Assembly: GCA_002417905.1 (NCBI GenBank)
Contig: DIDB01000157.1
Location: 1-6,211 of the forward strand
Origin: Pseudomonadaceae bacterium UBA5811
GTDB lineage: Bacteria; Pseudomonadota; Gammaproteobacteria; Pseudomonadales; Pseudomonadaceae
Reading direction: 5' to 3'
DNA: 6,211 nt
Part shown: piece after piece, positions 6,201 to 6,211 of the stretch
Layout: each line of letters begins with the position of its first letter
Numbering within the stretch: position 1 is the stretch's first letter
Notes under the pieces: generated by a model
Databases searched by the model: none
What the model was told of the DNA's origin: nothing
The model's input: the letters and a program-made list of their open reading frames with translations, nothing else
Made by a program: the position numbers and the translations under genes

Positions 6201-6211
6201 GGCCATGGGGT
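3200..6211 (-). CDS. cusA: Copper/silver efflux RND transporter, CusA-like inner-membrane pump (5' end off the window)
   Basis: This is the proton-driven pump of a Cus-type tripartite system, exporting Cu(I)/Ag(I) from periplasm or cytoplasm. The visible 1003 residues begin at [14 protein letters not shown], matching E. coli CusA from residue 51, so about 50 residues, including the first membrane helix, are missing. Up to about visible residue 890, adding 50 gives E. coli numbering without gaps. The binding-site methionines are present (visible 523, 573, 622; E. coli 573, 623, 672). Relay pairs 341/956, 353/436 and 360/451 are present, as are the membrane charges Asp355, Glu889 and Lys931 (E. 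coli D405, E939, K984). Eleven hydrophobic helices are visible. One relay pair is broken: Met221 remains, but its partner (E. coli M755) is Lys705. The GTG at 6181 is internal, not the start. cusF follows with a 4-base overlap; cusB is expected beyond the right edge. Confidence 0.97.
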   Translation of the reverse strand, partial: TPWPGQAPQIVENQVTYPLTTTMLSVPGARTVRGYSFFGDSYVYVLFEEGTDLYWARSRVLEYLGQVQGRLPQGVTPALGPDATGVGWIFQYALVDRTGQHDLSRLRSLQDWFLRYELKTLPNVAEVAAIGGMVRQYQVVLDPMKMASFGITQQQVARAIRGANQETGGSVVELAEAEYMVRASGYLQTLQDFRDIPLRLDAGGVPVTLGQVARIRLGPEMRRGIAELDGEGEVAGGVVILRSGKNARETLGAVHERLARLQHSLPAGVEVVTVYDRGTLIDKAVDNLSHKLAEEFVVVALVCAAFLWHLRSSLVAIVSLPVGVLLAFIVMQRQGINANIMSLGGIAIAVGAMVDAALVMIENAHKHAEAWQIRHPGLRLQGQAHWQVMVEAAIEVGPALFFSLLVITLSFVPVFTLEAQEGRLFGPLAFTKTWSMAAAAALSVTLVPVLMGYWIRGPIPEEQRNPLNRLLVRLYRPALDRVLHWPRLTLGLALLLLLTTLWPVSRLGGEFLPPLDEGDLLYMPTALPGLSARKAAELLQQTDRLIRTVPEVATVFGKAGRAETATDPAPLEMFETTIQFRPRAQWRPGMTMERLVEELDRTVRVPGLANLWIPPIRNRIDMLATGIKSPVGIKVAGDDLARIDAVARQVEQIARTVPGVSSALAERLGGGRYLDVVIDRQAAARYGLNIDEVQAVVAGAVGGQKIGETVEGLARYPVSLRYGRDWRDSPEALRQLPIYTSQGSQITLGTLARIRITEGPPMLKSENARLAGYVYIDVRGRDLSSVVADLRQALQAGIPLEPGISLSYAGQFEFMERASARLQLVIPATLLIILVLLYLTFGSFRDALLIMGTLPFALTGGIWFLYLLGYHLSVATGVGFIALAGVAAEFGVIMLLYLRNAWAEQRAHGPGNEAALLAAIRQGAVQRVRPKAMTVATIVAGLLPVLLASGTGSEIMSRIAAPMVGGMLSAPLLSLFVLPAAYRLLEGRSLSPATLSTETGASS
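3211..3215 (-). promoter_or_regulatory. Ribosome-binding site of cusF, embedded in the cusA 3' end
   Basis: Read on the minus strand, AGGAG lies seven bases before the cusF ATG and within the last codons of cusA. With the ATGA stop/start overlap at 3200-3203, it indicates that pump and chaperone are made from one message with coupled translation. Confidence 0.8.

Noticed and set aside
1..6211. Mobile elements, CRISPR arrays, phage genes or a novel defence system
   Set aside because: No transposase, integrase, terminal repeats, spaced short repeats or defence domains were seen. The only strong repeat is the 40-base inverted repeat at the left edge.

Overview
The window is GC-rich DNA, roughly 65% G+C in the coding stretches I sampled. 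Its gene content points to a gammaproteobacterium of Pseudomonas/Alcanivorax-like type. The reasons are a lipoprotein zinc aminopeptidase of the PF10023 kind, a pair of small lipoproteins resembling the PA0061/PA0062 family, and a CusA copper/silver pump that aligns residue for residue with E. coli CusA over most of its length. I cannot name the genus.

Layout from left to right: (1) 1-1094, minus strand, a putative zinc-dependent aminopeptidase lipoprotein running off the left edge. Its last 40 bases (1-40) are an exact inverted copy of 101-140, so the 3' tail looks like a fold-back or assembly artefact and not true gene sequence. (2) 1095-1212, a short divergent intergenic region. (3) 1213-1650 and 1637-2050, plus strand, two overlapping genes for paralogous small lipoproteins that share a cysteine pair at identical spacing. 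(4) 2051-2251, an intergenic stretch of about 48% G+C. (5) 2252-2641, plus strand, a small exported protein with a glycine zipper and a Met-rich patch, not recognised. (6) 2642-2876, a gap between convergent genes with no supported gene. (7) 2877-3203 and 3200-6211, minus strand, a copper chaperone (cusF-like) translationally coupled by a 4-base overlap behind cusA. cusA is cut at its 5' end by the right edge.

The cusA-cusF part is a periplasmic copper(I)/silver(I) detoxification module. CusF would bind the metal in the periplasm and hand it to a tripartite CusA-CusB-CusC type pump. The partner genes (cusB, cusC) are not visible and would be expected beyond the right edge, upstream in the minus direction. 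The left half concerns cell-envelope lipoproteins of unknown role, and nothing in the sequence links it functionally to the copper genes. No RNA gene, CRISPR array, insertion sequence or phage element was seen. I did not find a convincing new multi-gene system. The points most worth a second look are the exact 40-base inverted repeat at the left edge, the unrecognised glycine-zipper protein next to the copper genes, the cysteine-paired lipoprotein duo, and the loss of one of CusA's methionine pairs.
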